Source of the DNA: Choricystis sp. odSpoLacu1
Lineage: Eukaryota > Chlorophyta > Trebouxiophyceae
Length of the DNA stretch: 64,000 bases
Direction: 5' to 3'
Assembly (NCBI GenBank): GCA_958009055.1
Contig: OY253653.1
Span: 310,001-374,000 of the forward strand
Shown: piece after piece, positions 1 to 9,937 of the stretch
Layout: every line of letters begins with the position of its first letter
Numbering within the stretch: position 1 is the stretch's first letter
Translations under genes and position numbers: made by a program
Notes under the pieces: generated by a model
Databases searched by the model: none
Seen by the model: only the letters and a program-made list of their open reading frames with translations
Told to the model about the DNA's origin: nothing

Positions 1-512
1 ACCCGCTGGGTGACGCGCGGTTTGCGGCAATGTTTGCCGACCCTGCCTTCGCAGTGGACGAAGAATCGGCCGAGTTCAAGGCGGCCCACCCCAACGCCGC
101 CTCCAACGCGCGCGCCAAAGCTCTGCTGCGGGAACACTTTGACGAGCTGGAGGGTGGGGAGGAGGAGGAGGAAGGTGTGCCTTCGGCGTCGCCTGCAGAG
201 TCTGGTGGTGACCACGACATGCCCACCGCCGCCCCCCCTGCCAAACGGCGCATGTTTGCTGCCAAGGGTGCCGCCGCGGCCGCCGCGTACGGCGCGTCCA
301 AGTCGCTGGCGGCCGCGCGCGCGAGGCCGCTGGCCGACCGCGCGGCAGAAGCAGCGGCCGCGGGGCGGGGAGGCGGCGCCAAGTGGGCGGCAGGGTCTCG
401 CGAACTGTCGTTTGTGCCGCGTGGAGGGGGTGGCGGTCGTGGGCGGGGAGGGCGGGGCACGAGTGGCCGTGGCGGTGGCCGCGGGCGCGGGCGCGGGCGC
501 GGACGCGGGTGA
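1..512 (+). CDS. NOL10/ENP2-like nucleolar WD-repeat protein, 3' end only
   Basis: This is the C-terminal part of a gene that enters from the left edge. The first visible residues read DARFAAMFADPAFAVDEES, the NUC153 signature found near the C-terminus of NOL10/ENP2 (and in a different form in ESF1); the DEES-EF pattern fits NOL10 better. An acidic stretch (EEEEEG), Ala-rich sequence and an RGG/RG tail follow up to the TGA at 510-512, typical of nucleolar RNA-binding proteins. NOL10/ENP2 works in early small-subunit processome assembly and 18S rRNA maturation; that role is inferred from the family. The WD-repeat part lies outside the window. A T-rich 3' region follows (about 520-560). Confidence 0.7.
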   Translation, partial: PLGDARFAAMFADPAFAVDEESAEFKAAHPNAASNARAKALLREHFDELEGGEEEEEGVPSASPAESGGDHDMPTAAPPAKRRMFAAKGAAAAAAYGASKSLAAARARPLADRAAEAAAAGRGGGAKWAAGSRELSFVPRGGGGGRGRGGRGTSGRGGGRGRGRGRGRG

Positions 513-752
513 GTGGAAAAAAAAATGATTGTGTTTTATTTTGTTTTTTTTGTTCGAGTGTCATCAAAACAGACAGCGCCTTTGTTTTCCTACGTGCGCG
601 TCCAGTGGTGTGGGCTGATCACGCGCCCTAGTGGCAGGTTGGAATGAACAAAACCACATCCATCGTTGTGTTTTTCTTCTCTTTCCTTGTGGCCCGCGCA
701 CCAGCCTCTGATCCACCTTCTCTTGCACACAAGCTCTCACACACACACACAA

Positions 753-2584
753 ATGCCCGACCACGACTTTGACCTCGTCGTCATCGGGGCTGGCTCGGGC
801 GGCACGCGCGCCGCGCGCTTCGCCGCCTCCCAGCACGGCGCCCGGGTGGCCTGCGTGGAACTGCCGTTTGGCTTCATTCCGTCGAACGGCGTGGGCGGGG
901 CGGGGGGCACGTGCGTGTTTGGGAGGTGGGTGGTGAGGGGGGCACAAAAAGGGCAATTGGTCGGTCGTCGTCGCTCACGCTTCTCCCTCCTCCCTCCCTC
1001 CCTTCCAGTTGTGTCATCCGGGGCTGCGTGCCCAAGAAGCTGCTGGTCTATGGGTGCGTGTGTGTGGGGGGGGGGAGTGCGTGGGTTAAGAGTGGGCGCC
1101 TGGTTTTGACGCGCCTCTCACCTCCCCAACCCCACCCCACAGCTCCGCCTTCTCCGAAGAGTTTCGTGACGCCCGCGGCTTTGGGTGGAGCGCGTCCCAA
1201 CCCCCGTTTGACTGGAAGCAGCTGGTGACGAAGAAGGTGAGCAGAGGAGGGGAAAGGGATGGATGAGAATCACCATCAGTTTCCATGCACTCACACACAC
1301 ACACACACACACACACCACCCCAGGCCGCCGAAGTCGAACGCCTCAACACCGTCTACAACAGACTGCTGGCGTCGGCCGGGGTCAACATGTTTGAGGGGC
1401 GGGCCTCCATCGTCGACGGCCACACCGTGCGCGTCGCCCTCGCGGCGGGCGGGGAACGCTTGCTGACGACGGAGCGCATCCTGATTGCGACGGGGGGGCA
1501 CGCTGTGAAAGCGCCCATCGAGGGCAGCGTGCGTGTCTGGGTTGTTTGGGGGAGGGCCGTGGGAGGGAGAGGGCAGGAAAAGAGGGGTGCGAAAAATCCC
1601 TCACCCCCCCCCCACCCCCCCACCCCCAACCCTCAGGAACACGCCATCACGTCCGACGAAGCCCTGGCCCTGGACACCCTGCCCCGGTCCCACCCCATCG
1701 TCGTCGTGGGCGCAGGCTACATCGCGCTCGAGTTTGCCTCCATTTTCTCTGGCCTCGGCTGCACCGTCCACGTCCTCTACCGCAAACCCCTCCCCCTGGC
1801 CGGCTTCGATGACGAGTGCCGGGCTCACGTCGCCACCTGCATGGCGGGGCGTGGGGTGGCCATGCACCCGGAAACCAGCCCCAACAAAATCGAGAAAAAC
1901 GGGGACGGATCGTTCACAGTGCACTTTGTGGAGCACGGCGCCCCCTCCTCCCTCAAAGCGGGGCTCATCATGTTTGGTACGGGGCGCGCCCCCAACACGG
2001 CGGGCCTGGGGCTGGACGGGGTGGGGGTGGCCACGGACGGGAAGACGGGCGCGATCGTTGTGGACGCCGCGTCCCGCACGTCCGTCCCCGCCATCTACGC
2101 CATCGGCGACGTCACCGACCGCATGAACCTGACCCCCGTCGCCCTCATGGAGGCCATGGCGTTTGTGGAGACCGCGTTTGGGGGGGGGGCGGCCGTGGCG
2201 CCCAGGTATGACCGGATCGCGACGGCGGTGTTTACTCAACCCCCAATGGCGGCGTGCGGCTTGACAGAGCAAGCCGCCGTCGCCACCCTCCCCGGCCCCG
2301 TCGACGTCTACACCTCCAAGTTTCGGCCCATGCGCAACACGCTGAGTGGGCGGGATGAGGCCACCCTGATGAAGCTGGTCGTGGACGCGGGCAGTGGCGA
2401 AGTGGTGGGCGCCCACATGGTCGGCCCCGACGCTGCCGAAATCATGCAGGGCGTCGCCATCGCCATGAAGTGTGGCGCCACCAAGGCCGACTTTGATGGC
2501 ACGGTGGGCATCCACCCCACGGCGGCGGAGGAGTTTGTGACGATGAGGACGCGCACGCGCCGGGTGGAGGGCAACGGGGCGTGA
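753..2584 (+). CDS. GR: Glutathione reductase (NADPH), cytosolic type
   Basis: Five exons: 753-910, 1009-1053, 1143-1236, 1325-1528, 1637-2584, all GT-AG and phase-consistent, giving about 482 aa. The enzyme reduces glutathione disulfide with NADPH. Visible motifs are the N-terminal FAD site VVIGAGSGG (residues 9-17), the redox-active pair CVIRGC (Cys54/Cys59) followed by VPKK as in plant and cyanobacterial enzymes, the NADPH fold [13 protein letters not shown] (about 189-201), the FAD motif YAIGDV, and the C-terminal HPTAAEEF with catalytic His460/Glu465. The FAD motif starts almost at Met1, so there is no transit peptide and a cytosolic location is inferred. Intron 3 carries a (CA)n tract; intron 4 is 108 nt and free of in-frame stops. 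It converges with trpA, 172 bp away. Confidence 0.93.
1292..1316. repeat. (CA)n microsatellite in GR intron 3
   Basis: An uninterrupted CA dinucleotide tract ends about 8 nt before the AG of the intron 1237-1324, so it occupies the place of the polypyrimidine tract on the sense strand. Confidence 0.95.
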
Positions 2585-2756
2585 CGAGAGAGAGGGCAAG
2601 GTGTGAACGCGTGTTTTTTACTTTTCGTTCTCTTTTCGTTCAGCAGTGTGCTGTGTGTGCGTGTGTCACCACAATCCCCAATGCTGTGCACACACACGGG
2701 AGCTGTGAGGGGGACGGGACGGGGAGTGCAGTGTGTGTGTGGCCTTGCCTTCACCC

Positions 2757-3813
2757 TCACACCACCGCCTTGCGAATCGATGCCGCCAGCTCCGACATGG
2801 CCTGCAGGCCGGCAGCGGGCGTCGCCGCCTCCCCCAGAGCTTTGACAAGCGCAGACCCCACAATGACGCCGTCCGCGCCCCACGCGCGAATCCGGGACGC
2901 CTGCTCCGGCCCCGACACGCCAAATCCGACCGCCACCGGTTTGTCGGTGGCCGCCTTCAACCCAGCAATAAGGGAGGGGACGGCGTCGCTGATGCTGCCC
3001 CGCGCGCCTGTGACGCCGGCGACGGACACCAGGTAGACAAAGCCTTGGGACGCGGCGGCGATGGCGGCCGCGCGCGGCGGCGGCGTCGTCGGCGTCACCA
3101 GCAGCACCAGCTCCATGCCGACCGCGGTGGCGGCGTCGCGCACGCTCTGTGTCTCCTCGAGGGGGATGTCGGGCACGAGCACGCCGGCAACGCCGGCGGC
3201 GGCGGCGGCCGCGCAAAAGTCGGACACACCGCGGCGCAGAATTGGGTTGTAGTACGTGAACAGCACGATGGGAGCCTTCAACCCGCCCGTCACACTCTTC
3301 AGCATGGCCAGCACGTCCGCCAGGGTGGTGCCCCCCTCGAGGCCGCGCGTGTGGGCGCCCTGGATGGTGGGGCCGTCAGCGAGCGGGTCTGAGTAGGGGA
3401 CGCCGAGTTCGATGACGTCAGCACCCGCGGTGTCGAGGGCGGTGAGGGCGGCGGCCGTGGTCGCGAGGTCGGGGTCGCCCGCCATGAGGAAGGGGATGAA
3501 GGCGCCGCTGGAGGGGGAGGGTGAGTTTTTTTGGGTCGGCTAGGGGGTCGGCGGCCAGGCTCTGTCTCGTCCCGCCTTGTCTCTGCCACACCAATTCCCA
3601 CACCATACACACGACTCACCGTCCAGTCGCTTTCAGGTCCGCCATGTGGGCGCCCAACGCCACACGGGCCGCCGTGGCGGCTGGCGGCGCCGCCATGACG
3701 CAGGGCGACGGCGGCACGCCGCGCGACACCCGCTGCGGCCGGGCGGGCGTCGCCAGCGAGCGCGGAGTGCGCGCGACGGAGGCTGCGCGCGGGGACGGGC
3801 GCGCGTGCAGCAT
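2757..3813 (-). CDS. trpA: Tryptophan synthase alpha chain, plastid-targeted
   Basis: Two exons on the minus strand, 3813-3620 and 3507-2757, around a 112-nt GT-AG intron; about 314 aa. TrpA cleaves indole-3-glycerol phosphate to indole and glyceraldehyde-3-phosphate in the stroma. The intron splits an Arg codon in the conserved start KATGRGAFIPFLMAGDPD. Catalytic Glu98 and Asp109 lie in DVIELGVPYSDPLADGP (equivalents of E. coli Glu49/Asp60), and VPDIPLEE plus GFGVSGPEQ are present. The first ~60 residues are Ala/Arg/Ser/Pro-rich with no acidic start, like a transit peptide; I chose ATG 3813, though the frame is open further upstream. The gene is divergent from ALG9. Green algae encode trpA in the nucleus. 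Confidence 0.92.
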
Positions 3814-3982
3814 AAAGCGGCTTGGGAATGCAGCGCAGGTTGCGAGGAAGCGCGAACGAAAACTGAGAGCTTCAACGACCCTCTCTCGCTCGGGGCGCGA
3901 GTGTGTAGACTCTCGCGTCGACGCGTTTTTTTTTTTTTTCTTCTGCATCTTCTGGTCGCGCGCCCCCCGCCGACACAAAATC
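3814..3982. promoter_or_regulatory. Divergent promoter region trpA / ALG9
   Basis: 169 bp separate the two start codons. It contains a run of about 14 T (3927-3940) on the plus strand, the only AT-rich patch. No TATA box is evident. Confidence 0.5.
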
Positions 3983-6095
3983 ATGCACTCGGCCGGCCTG
4001 CGCCATCGGCGCAAGGGCAGTTCCTCGCACGCGTCCCTGGCGTCGCACGCGTCGACAGGGTGAGACAAGGGCAAGGGGGCGCGCGATCGCAGGCGACCCG
4101 CCCATCGCGCGGTGGTGTGGGTGCGTCAGGTTCGGCCGCCCAAACTCGCACCGGCGACGCTCGCCGCCAGGTGCACATAATCGCGTCACATATAAAACTC
4201 ATGCATTTTTCAACCACCCACCACACAGCTCGTTCGCGGCCGACCATACCACTCCAGGCCCATCCTTTGCGTTTTCCTTCGCCTTGCTGCTGGCCGCCCG
4301 CCTGCTGGCCGCCCGCTGGAACATTGTGCACGATTGCGATGAGGTGTGATGGTTTTTGGGGAGGGAAGGATTTGTGTTTTTGAAGCCCCGTCCTTTTGGA
4401 TTGTTTTCACCACCCACCCTCCACCACCCACGCACAGGTCTACAACTACTGGGAACCCCTGCACTACCTCCTCTTCGGCACTGGCATGCAGACCTGGGAA
4501 TACTCGGCCCGCTTTGCGCTGCGCCCCTACATATATTTGTTGCTGCACGCGCCTGTGGCAGGCGCCGCGGGCCTCGCAGCGGGGCCCGCCGCCGCCTTCT
4601 ATGCCACGCGGGCCGCCTTGGCAGCTGCATCCGCCGCCGCAGAGGCGGCGCTGATCACGGCTGCAGGTGCCGCCTGCGGCCACCGCACCGCGCTGGCGTC
4701 TCTCGCGCTCGCGCTGCCGTGCGCAGGCCTCTTTGCGGCCACGCCCGCCCTCCTCCCCTCCTCCTTTGTCATGGTGTGCCTCACCGCTGCGTCCGCGTCC
4801 TGGCTGCATCCGCTTGGGTCCACAACCTCCGTCATCGGGTGGGCGGCGGTCGGGTTGGTGTGGGGGTGGCCTGTCGCGGGGGTCGCGTTTGTGCCTGCGG
4901 CTCTTGGCGTGCTGGCCGCGCCGCGCCTCGCCCGCTCCGTGGCGGTGGCGGTGGCCTGTTTGGTCGCGACTTTGGTACCTCTGATTGTCATCGACCGCGT
5001 GCTGTACGGCAAGTGGACGGTGAGTGTGCTGGTTTTGGGAGAGGGAGGAAAGAGAAGAGCAGAATGGACGCGCCACCCCCCTCCACCGTGTGCCCCTTGC
5101 CACCCACACACCTCACCCACTGCCAGGCATCCCTCCTCAACTTCATCATCTACAATGTCGCCGGCGGCGGCGACTCCGCCCTGTACGGGGTGGAGCCGTG
5201 GCACTACTACCCGCGCAACGCCTTCCTCAACCTGGGGCTCTGCCTGCCCCTGGCAGCCGCGCTCCCCATCGCCCTGGCCCTGGCTGGCCGCGCGGGTCGC
5301 CCACGGTCCACCGCGCGCCTGCTGGCGGTGACGTCCGCCGCGCCGGTGTGGTGGGCCACTCTCACCGCCCTGCCCCACAAAGAGGAACGCTTCCTGTACC
5401 CGGTCTACCCCCTGTTCACCCTGGCGGCAGGCGCCACCGTGGCGGCCGCGCCGGGTGTGGTGCGGACGGTGACGCCGCGCGCGCTGAGGCGTGTGGCCGC
5501 GCCGTTTGCGCGCGCCGCCCCTGTTCTTCTGATCACGGCAGCCGCCGCCCTGGGCGTGTCCCGCACACTGGCTTTCACCGTCAACTATTCGGCCCCACTG
5601 CGCGTGTACAGCGGGCTGCCGCCCTCGCCCCCGCGCGCTCTCCCCGCGCCAGTGTGCCTGGGCGCAGAGTGGCACCGTTTCCCCTCCTCCTTCCTGCTGC
5701 CGTCCACCGACTATGCGCCGTCATTTGTTGCCAGCGGGTTTGGGGGGTTGCTGCCGTTGCCGTTTAATGCGAGCGCGGGTGGGACTGCGGCCGCGCCGCC
5801 GACACTGAACGACCGCAATGAACGCTCCCCTTCTCACGAGCTGCCTGATGCTTCCAAGTGCGCGTACTATGTGGGCATCGCCCCACCCGCTGGCGACGCT
5901 CCTCCCGCCGGCCGCGCGTGGCGGGTGGCGGCGGAGGCACCGTTTGTGGATGCGACGGCATCAAGCGGCGGCCTGCTGCGCGCGTTCTATGTCCCCCGCC
6001 TCTCCCCAGCCGCCGTGGCCCGCGTCAACTATGTGCTAATGGAGAGGGTGGCCCCCGACAGGAGTGGGTCGGCCAGGCTGGCGGGGTGTGTGTGA
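3983..6095 (+). CDS. ALG9: ALG9 alpha-1,2-mannosyltransferase
   Basis: Four exons: 3983-4059, 4229-4343, 4438-5019, 5127-6095, phase-consistent, about 580 aa, matching the family length. ALG9 adds two alpha-1,2 mannoses from dolichol-phosphate-mannose to the lipid-linked oligosaccharide in the ER lumen. Diagnostic stretches are HDCDE followed by VYNYWEPLHYLLFG (65-78), QTWEYSARFALR, DRVLYGKWT, the NFIIYNVAGGGDSALYG block, the luminal-loop motif HKEERFLYP (342-350) and CLGAEWHRFPSSFLLP near the C-terminus. Several hydrophobic Ala/Leu-rich segments fit a GT22 multi-pass membrane protein. The first exon encodes only 25 residues; its start rests on the clean GTGAGA donor and CACACAG acceptor joining in phase. 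Confidence 0.92.
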
Positions 6096-6328
6096 ATGAT
6101 GATGCAAGTGTTGGTTTCAGTCAGGCTGTTTCATGTCTCTCTCTCCCGCTCTCTCTCTCGGCTGCTCCGGCCTTTCCGTGGTTTTCTTTGTGGCCCGCAT
6201 TACGTGTTTGGACGGGCACAAATGAAATCGCACTTCAAAGGAGTCGTCGGGGCTAAAAAAAAAATGGCATGAAAAAAGATGGGGGGGAGGGAAACCCGCA
6301 GCGGTTTTCCCTGCCCCCTCCCCCCACT

Positions 6329-7413
6329 TCAACCAACCCGCCGCCGCCGCGCCGCCCGCATGCATTCAGCACAGTGGCTCTGCAGTCCGTCCCGCGTCAG
6401 CGGACACTTGTAAAACTCGGCCGCGTCCTTGGTGTCGCCACAGCGGCGGCACGTTTTGCACGGCGGCGGCGCGCGCGCGCGCTGCGCGCCGCTGCGGCAG
6501 CCGCCGTGCACGGCCGGCAGGAGGCCGACAGACCATCCCGCGCCCTCAGGCTGGTGGCAAACTCGGTGGCGGGTTTGGTGGCGCGGCAGCGGCGGCAGGC
6601 GCGCGTGCTGGTGGGGGGCGGGCGCGCAGCGGTGGCTGCTGCTGCGGCCACGGCTGCCGTAGCAGCGCGCGCGCAGGTCACACACCGGCTGGAGCGGCCA
6701 CCCGTCCGCCCTGCGTGGCGGTGGAAATTTGACATGGGTTGTGTGACCCCACAGTTGATGCACTGTTTGGCGACGGGAGGGGGGGGCGGCGGGCGTGCGT
6801 GCACGTCGAGTGCCAAGGCGACCGCCGCGGTCAACCGCGCGGCGGCACGCGCGGCTGCCGCCGCCCCCAGGCACGCCCGACACCGCGCCTCCCGCCCATC
6901 AGGTGCAGCAGTGCGCACATGGAACGAGTCAGTGGGCAGATACAGCCGGCACGCGACACAGCGCTTGGTGGTGGTGGTGGCGTGCCCGCCACACTGTGCC
7001 GCCGGCAGCAGCCCCAGCGGCAGCGGCGGCACCGCCAGCGGGGCCACCGTCAGAGGGCGTTGAGCTATCAGCGCTTCTGCCAGGGCGTTGGCGTCGGTCA
7101 GGGGCCAGCGAGGGGGGGGGGGCGGTGTCGTGTGAGTCGCCATGGAACTGCGTCGCCAGACGCGCCAGGCGGGCGACGTCCGAAATGGCGCGGTCGAGGG
7201 CGCCCACGTCTGTGGGAAGTTAGAGAAATGTCAGTGTGATTGTAAAATAGGGGTGAGGGGTGGCGGGGCGTGCGTTTGGGGGTGTGGCGGGGGGCGTGAG
7301 GAACAAAATGCGTGCCGGCCTTCGCCACACTCACACTCACCTGGCAACGCCGCCACCAATCCGTCATCCGTGGTGCGCGGCATCCTTGTGAGGTCGCAAG
7401 GGGTGAGAACCAT
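6329..7413 (-). CDS. Protein with four CxxC-CxxC zinc-binding repeats, function unknown
   Basis: Exon 1 is 7413-7341; a GT-AG intron (7340-7210) joins in phase to exon 2 (7209-6329). Four units of the form CxxC-x(9-11)-F-x(7-10)-G-x(3-4)-CxxC are seen: KRCVAC...CRAC, KQCINC...CVTC, RACRRC...CRPC, and CKTCRRC...CAEC near the C-terminus. Such units are reminiscent of small zinc-ribbon modules of algal and phage proteins; no function can be named. The first three repeats lie in one frame, but the N-terminal exon and the fourth repeat are both in another. The frame leaves at an 11-G run (7112-7122) and returns at a GC-dinucleotide stretch (about 6463-6490), suggesting two small indels. If the sequence is right, translation could instead start at ATG 7143. 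Confidence 0.55.
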
Positions 7414-7667
7414 GGGAGGGCGAGCGACGAACGTGCCTCTCGACGCGCGTCAGCGGGGAAAATGTAACCGGAATGGGGGGTGGCGACTTTTTGTTTGGCA
7501 AGCCAAACGAAAAGCTTTTTCGACCGAGTGTGTTTTTTTGCAACCCAAGCGCCGTCTCTCGCTTTTGTGACACACGCGCGTGCCCAACACACGCTCGCCG
7601 CTCATCACCTCTTCTCGCGCGCGCGGGGGGGGAGGTGCATGCTCTTTTTTTTCCGGCCAACCCTTTT

Positions 7668-9730
7668 TCAAGCCTCGCCCTTGCCACGCGCCGCCCGCGC
7701 CGCCGCCAGCGCCACCTTGCCCAACTCCGCCTCCATCGACGCCGCGATGTCGGAAGCACTAGGCCTTGCCGCCGGGTCGCGCGCATGACACGCCGCCAAC
7801 ATCCGCGCCAAAAACGGCGGCGGCGGCGCCCGCCCGTCCACGCCGCGCGCTTTGGGCGGGGGCAGCGCCCTCACCCCCACCGAGTAACATATCTCCAGAT
7901 TGGTGCACCCATCCCACGGCGCCACACCCGTCCACGCGTGCGCCAGGACACAACCCAGGGCCCACACGTCGGCGGCACCCGTGACGTGCCCCCCGCCAAA
8001 CTGCTCGGGCGACATGAAGGGGGCGGTGCCCGCGGCAGCACCCGCTGTCGTGGCGGTGCCGTCACCACCGCCCGCGCCGGCTGCTGCTTTGACGCGGGCC
8101 AAGCCAAAGTCGCACAGCTTGTAGTGGCCGCCCGGGGCGCACAGCACGTTGGATGGTTTCACATCACGATGTACGACGGACGGGTGTAACGCTGCCAGCC
8201 CCGCCGCCACGTCTGCGCCCGCGCGCAGGGTGGAGGCGTAGGACAGGCCACCCCCCGGGCCGGCGCGGGAGGGGGGGATGGAGGCGAGGCGGGCGGCGAG
8301 GGAACCGCCGGGAACCAACTCCACCACCAGGCACGCCCCGCGGGACGGGTCCAGGCACGCGCCCAGCAGGGTGACGAGGCGAGGGTGGCGACGGCCGGCT
8401 AAAGCGGCCACCTCGGCCGCGAGAGAGGCGAGGGACGCCGCGTCGGCGCCAATCAGGAGCTTGACGGCGCACGGCGCGCCACGCCACGTGGCTTCGTGGA
8501 CGACACCGAACGAGCCAGCGCCCAGGGGGCGGCCCAGGGTGAGGTCGGCGGGGTCGACATCCAGGACGAGGGGGCTGGGCGGTGCGGAGCCGGAGGGTGG
8601 GGAGGTGAAGGGTGGGAGCGCGGCGGCGGTGGTGGCGGCAAAGGAGTCAAAAAACGAGGGAGGCGCGATGGCCGCCGCCGCGGCGCGCGCCGAGGCGGGC
8701 GTCCACGGAGTGGAGGGTGCGGCGGTGCGCACGGTGGAGGCGACGGAGCAGTCGGGGGTCGGCACCGAGTTGGCGCGCGTGAGCGGCGTGGTCGGCGCGG
8801 ACACGCGCGGCAGGTTGCTGCCGCGCGGAGGGGGGGCCCGGCGCGCCGCCACGTCGGCGCTGCCGGGCAGGGCGGGCTGGATTTCAGAGGAAGCATCACC
8901 GTGGCCACGGGACACGTTTTGAGGGCGGTGGCGAGGGCGACAGTCGCGCGCGCGGCACGCGCGGCGCGCGCCGTGGTGGCCGCGCGCGCCCGCCGCCGCG
9001 CGGCGGCGTCTAACCCAGCCAACAGTCCCACAAACGCGAGCGAAGTCGCACCAGCAGACACGCCGATGGTTATGACACGGTGTTTGTTGTTTATGGGGGC
9101 GGCAGCGCGCAGAGGGGGGGGCAGAGCCGGGGGCGGCAGCAGGGCTGCAGCCGGTGCGGCGGCGGTCAGTCCCAGCGCCTCCACCTCCACCGCGCCGCAA
9201 CATAACCAGGCGACGCAACAGGTGACTGCTCCCGCGTCACAGCGGCCCACACTGTGCACCAGATTGCACGGCATGCCGTCGATGGCGACAGCCGTGGGCA
9301 GCGCGCTGGAGCCAGCTGCCACGGCAGGCCGCACGCCATCCGCCCCTGCGGGTGCCGGCGCCGACGCCAACCACGCCAGCGTCTGCATCACGGTGGCGTT
9401 GAGGGTGGAGGTGGGTTGGCCGGCCTCGATGGAGGAGGGGTAAAGATCGTCACCTCCAACGACCGCGTAGAAAGAAGCAGAGCCAGACGCGAGCGCGACG
9501 TGCCGCCGCGTGGGCGGGGCGCCATCGTCATCCCGCACCACCAGGGACCCACCTATCAGCCCTCCATCAGCATCTTCCACGGTGACGACGGCCATCGGGG
9601 AGCAGGAGACGGTGGAAATCGCGGCAGGAGCCAGCAGCGCGCGGCGCGGGGCGGCGCGGCGCGAGGCGGCGCCGACGCTCGCGAGCGCCAGGCCAAAGGC
9701 GACGGCGACACCCAAACCAGGTCGCCGCAT
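7668..9730 (-). CDS. Receptor-like protein kinase (signal peptide, ectodomain, TM, kinase)
   Basis: Minus-strand gene starting at ATG 9730. The N-terminus MRRPGLGVAVAFGLALASVG looks like a signal peptide. The following ~200 residues hold clustered cysteines (CNLVHSVGRC, CCVAWLCC), then a single hydrophobic segment VITIGVSAGATSLAFVGLLA followed by a basic Arg-rich stop-transfer. After a frame change the kinase domain reads GAGSFGVV (Gly loop), CAVKLL (Lys), VVHRDVKPSNVL (catalytic loop), KLCDFGLA, TAPFMSPEQ and DVWALGCVLAHAWTG, a complete, probably active TKL/RLK-type Ser/Thr kinase. The frame change between TM and kinase can be solved by a 56-nt GT-AG intron (8915-8860) or by an indel. Ligand and pathway are unknown. 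It is divergent from the DUF627/629 gene. Confidence 0.72.
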
Positions 9731-9937
9731 GTTTTGGGTGTTGTGTGTGTGAATGCGATGCAGTGGTGTGCGTGTTACAGTCTGGACTGGCAGGGCGGGA
9801 GGATGAAAAAAACGGAGCGCGTGAGTGGGAGGCCCCGCTCGCTCACTTCCCGCAACCCTCGTCGTCCTGTGTTTTTCTTTTTTTCTTTTCCTTCATTTCC
9901 CTACGTTCCCTCCCCCCCCTCGTCGCACACGACTCCC
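9731..9937. promoter_or_regulatory. Divergent promoter region kinase / DUF627-DUF629 gene
   Basis: 207 bp between opposite start codons, with a T-rich patch (about 9868-9898) within GC-rich flanks. No further motif recognised. Confidence 0.4.

Noticed and set aside
7668..9443. Long plus-strand open frames opposite the kinase (for example 8496-9443)
   Set aside because: High GC removes stop codons from antisense frames; these products are Arg/Ala/Gly-biased with no domain, while the minus strand carries complete kinase motifs.
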